Notes under the pieces: model-generated
Databases searched by the model: none
Told to the model about the DNA's origin: nothing
The model's input: the letters and a program-made list of their open reading frames with translations, nothing else
Source: Bacteroidales bacterium
Lineage (GTDB): Bacteria; Bacteroidota; Bacteroidia; Bacteroidales; P3
Length of the DNA stretch: 14,286 nucleotides
Assembly: GCA_016281475.1 (NCBI GenBank)
Contig: JAEEIS010000163.1
Span: 1-14,286 of the forward strand
Direction: 5' to 3'
Made by a program: the position numbers and the translations under genes
Shown here: positions 12,692 to 14,286 of the stretch, in pieces
Layout: every line of letters begins with the position of its first letter
How positions within the stretch are numbered: position 1 is the first letter of the stretch

Positions 12692-13576
12692 ATGTACAGT
12701 TTATCAGAAGGATTACGAGTGATTTACGGCGAGGGGTTTCTGTGCGAGGATGACTTGAAGGTGTTTTGCTGCACGACTGACGCGCATATCACTTTTCTTG
12801 CCAACCGGCTGCAGGACACCATGGCTTGCTATACCTATACGCTTGTCTTGCAGGGATGGCTGACCATCGCCTACAACAAGCAGCAGTTCACGCTCACCAA
12901 GAACGACCTCTACCCCTACGCACCGGGCATGCCTATGCGCATCATCGCCGCCTCCGACGACTATCGTGGCATCTGCCTGCTGGCCGACGAGACCTTCACG
13001 CTCCGCTCGTCGAACATGCACAGCGCCATCCGCGCCGCCTACTTCTCCCTCGTCGAGCAGACCGAGCCGAAACTCCAGCTACAACCTACCGATGCCGCAC
13101 ATTTGGAGAACCTCATGCGGCTGGCTCTCTATTATCTGAGAGCCCCCCACCCACAGCACGACGAAAGCCTGCGCCTGCTCTACAACCTCTTCCTGAATGA
13201 CTTGACCGCCACGCAGGAGCGGAGCATCGACCGCCACCGTTTCCCCAAACGCGTCGAGGAAATCTATCTCGACTTTCTGCGTCTGCTGTCGCAGCACTAT
13301 GCCGAGCACCGCGACATCGCCTTCTATGCCACCGAGCTCTGCATCACCACCACCTACCTCTCGCGCATCGTGCGCCAGGTGTCGGGCCGCACGGTGGTGG
13401 AATACATCGACCAGATGCTGCTGATGGAGGCCGCATGGCTGCTACAGACCACCACGCTCTCCGTCGCCCAAATTGCCGACCGCCTCCACTTCGCCGAGAC
13501 GGCCTCCTTCGCACGCTTCTTCCGCCGCCTGAAAGGCTGCACGCCAAAGGAGTTTAGGAACGGCTCGGGTGCTTGA
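12692..13576 (+). CDS. AraC-family transcriptional regulator
   Basis: 294 residues. The C-terminal about 100 residues have the double helix-turn-helix of AraC/XylS: a first HTH around FYATELCITTTYLSRIVRQV, then the linker helix VVEYIDQMLLMEAAWLL, then the second HTH around LSVAQIADRLHFAETASFAR and the signature ending FARFFRRLKGCTPKEFRN. The N-terminal part (about 1-120) has strand-rich cupin-like segments (YTLVLQGWLTIAYNKQQFTL, YAPGMPMRIIAA) for ligand binding or dimer formation. It starts with its own promoter; the upstream box is shared with the redox cluster. The second half is GC-rich and the first lines AT-rich only in the leader. Its ligand is not known. It is presumably a local activator and autoregulator, inferred from the shared box. 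Confidence 0.93.
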   Translation: MYSLSEGLRVIYGEGFLCEDDLKVFCCTTDAHITFLANRLQDTMACYTYTLVLQGWLTIAYNKQQFTLTKNDLYPYAPGMPMRIIAASDDYRGICLLADETFTLRSSNMHSAIRAAYFSLVEQTEPKLQLQPTDAAHLENLMRLALYYLRAPHPQHDESLRLLYNLFLNDLTATQERSIDRHRFPKRVEEIYLDFLRLLSQHYAEHRDIAFYATELCITTTYLSRIVRQVSGRTVVEYIDQMLLMEAAWLLQTTTLSVAQIADRLHFAETASFARFFRRLKGCTPKEFRNGSGA

Positions 13577-13873
13577 GAGCTTGGCAAATGGCCTGTCGGA
13601 AACAGGCGGGCGCATCCCACATGCGGGATTGCCTCCGTTGAGGCGTTCGGACCCTCTTCCTCCCTCGAGATGCCGACTTCGCGCCGCCTTTTGTGGGGCA
13701 GTTATAGGCTCCTACAGCGATAAACAACCCTTGATGAACCCTTGAAGGAGGGAAGTTCACTGGGAGTCAGGCGAGCGCGAGGCGGTGGAAAGCCTAGGTG
13801 TGGGAGCGGCCGAAAGGGGGCGGAGGCGATATATAAGACAAAAAAAAGGCTCTATTAATTCGTCTTCATTGGC

Positions 13874-13890
13874 GCGTCTCTACGAGATGC
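13874..13890 (+). repeat. Hairpin GCGTCTC-TAC-GAGATGC followed by T-rich tract
   Basis: A 7-bp stem with one G-T pair and a 3-nt loop, then AGTTTTGTTA. It resembles short dispersed intergenic hairpins built on GTCTCTAC/GTAGAGAC that occur in Bacteroidota; it could also terminate plus-strand transcription. Confidence 0.4.
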
Positions 13891-13954
13891 AGTTTTGTTA
13901 CGTTTTGACTATCGCCGCACTATGCATTTTTGAGATGTTGCTCCCTATAGTCGC

Positions 13955-13990
13955 AACACCGTACAAGACTGCTTGTACGGTGTTTCTTCA
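13955..13990. terminator. Perfect 13-bp hairpin, likely terminator
   Basis: AACACCGTACAAG (13955-13967) pairs perfectly with CTTGTACGGTGTT (13972-13984) across a 4-nt loop, followed on the plus strand by TTCTTC. It is placed between the AraC region and the convergent minus-strand membrane protease gene, so it could end both transcripts. Confidence 0.65.
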
Positions 13991-13993
13991 AGA

Positions 13994-14014
13994 CACCAAA
14001 AAAGGGTGCTTTTT
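13994..14014 (+). terminator. Short hairpin with T-run
   Basis: CACC (13994-13997) pairs with GGTG (14005-14008) across an A-rich loop and is followed by CTTTTT. A weak intrinsic terminator for plus-strand transcripts, next to the stronger one at 13955. Confidence 0.4.
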
Positions 14015-14031
14015 AGCGATAAATGGGAGTC

Positions 14032-14072
14032 CTATGGGCGAACAGAGGGGTCAGCCCCTACGATGCCGGTCA
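14032..14072. repeat. Possible REP-like palindrome at the protease stop codon
   Basis: GGGCGAACAGAGGGGTCAGC followed by CCCTA: GGGC and GCCC bracket a partly palindromic centre. It resembles short dispersed GGGC...GCCCCTAC palindromes common in Bacteroidales genomes, which often give neighbouring proteins a VGADxxVRP-like tail. Recognised from memory and not tested. Confidence 0.4.
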
Positions 14073-14286
14073 GCTTGGAGGTGCAGATGCGGTCGCGGGT
14101 GACGTAGCGGTCGAAGAGGAAGATGACCGCGGCGACCACCAGCATGGCGAGGATGCCGGCAAGGCCGGCGGCACCGTCGATGAGGTCGTTGTATTTGTCA
14201 AGGCTGAGAAAAACCATCGTCAGACCTGCCACACCGTTGCAGGTGCCGTGCATGATGGCTGCCACGATGACGGAGCCGCTCTTGAC
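14032..14286 (-). CDS. CPBP-family intramembrane metalloprotease, C-terminal part (5' end outside window)
   Basis: The frame is open to the right edge, so about 84 C-terminal residues are visible. They begin VKSGSVIVAAIMHGTCNG: a membrane helix with the HGxxN-type motif that is the last conserved metal-ligand motif of CPBP (Abi) proteases. A second hydrophobic segment follows, GLAGILAMLVVAAVIFLF, and then a basic end DRYVTRDRICTSK. The final residues, GIVGADPSVRP, come from GTAGGGGCTGACCCCTCTGT-type DNA and look like translated repeat, not native protease. CPBP proteases act in the membrane; bacterial members have been tied to self-immunity and protein processing, but this one's role is unknown. 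It converges on the AraC gene. The family call rests on one motif and topology because most of the gene is missing. Confidence 0.65.
   Translation of the reverse strand, partial: VKSGSVIVAAIMHGTCNGVAGLTMVFLSLDKYNDLIDGAAGLAGILAMLVVAAVIFLFDRYVTRDRICTSKLTGIVGADPSVRP

Larger units (their letters stand above)
13577..14031. other. 455-nt non-coding, hairpin-rich region
   Basis: No convincing gene. Near the left end are three hairpins in a row: GCCTGT/ACAGGC (13591-13607), ATCCC/GGGAT (13614-13629) and GCCTC/GAGGC (13631-13644). Further on, TCGCGCCGCCT (13679-13689) can pair over about 80 nt with AGGCGaGCGCGA (13769-13780, one bulged A), and AGGC/GCCT (13780-13795) follows. A 9-bp direct repeat AACCCTTGA occurs at 13726-13734 and 13737-13745. 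The A-run at 13839-13847 ends the structured part. The rest holds terminator-like hairpins listed separately. A structured RNA is possible, but I do not recognise a class. Confidence 0.45.

Noticed and set aside
13577..13850. RNase P RNA, tmRNA or group II intron fragment in the hairpin-rich region
   Set aside because: I looked for their hallmark conserved segments on both strands and found none that fit, so only a generic structured region is claimed.

Overview
The window looks like chromosomal DNA from a strictly anaerobic Bacteroidales bacterium (Bacteroides/Prevotella-like). Three signs support this: promoter -7 boxes of the Bacteroidota form TAnnTTTG (TATCTTTG, TATATTTG, TAACTTTG) upstream of isolated genes, weak Shine-Dalgarno sequences, and a gene set typical of gut anaerobes (rubrerythrin, rubredoxin domains, BspA-type leucine-rich repeats, DUF2779, DUF5714). 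The genus cannot be fixed from the sequence alone.

Layout. 1-222: 3' end of a rubrerythrin gene. 256-3224: a SWIM-SNF2 helicase and a UPF0158-family protein 2 nt apart, followed directly by a short remnant of what looks like the C-terminus of pyruvate:ferredoxin oxidoreductase and a strong hairpin terminator. 3424-4236 (-): a DUF5714 cysteine-rich protein with an added lipoprotein-type signal. 4372-7869 (-): a redox cluster. Read in its own direction it runs ferritin-like protein, 57-aa winged-helix protein, a frameshifted rubredoxin, a metallo-beta-lactamase-fold protein with a C-terminal rubredoxin, a radical SAM protein, a flavodoxin, and the 3' tail of a second copy of the winged-helix gene. 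8098-11878 (-): DUF2779 nuclease (Cas4-like plus DEDD exonuclease), PD-(D/E)XK protein, LRR protein and 5'(3')-nucleotidase, with a very long inverted repeat over the LRR start. 12015-12566 (+): AT-rich YqiA-like esterase. 12692-13576 (+): AraC-family regulator. 13577-14031: non-coding, full of hairpins. 14032-14286 (-): 3' part of a CPBP-type membrane protease.

How they may work together. The ferritin/rubredoxin/flavodoxin cluster is plausibly for iron handling and oxygen or peroxide defence. A 16-bp sequence, ACTGACCCAAACGAAA, occurs exactly once upstream of the ferritin promoter (with a shortened tandem copy beside it) and once over the -33 region of the AraC gene about 4.6 kb away. Both genes also share CGTATCTTTGCA at their -7 boxes. 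The simplest inference is that the AraC protein, or a common regulator, controls both. Several loci show decay or rearrangement (rubredoxin frameshift, winged-helix remnant, oxidoreductase remnant, repeat-derived tail), so the redox region appears to be in evolutionary flux. The two-nuclease operon is the best candidate for an undescribed defence-like or DNA-processing unit, but no function can be proven from sequence.
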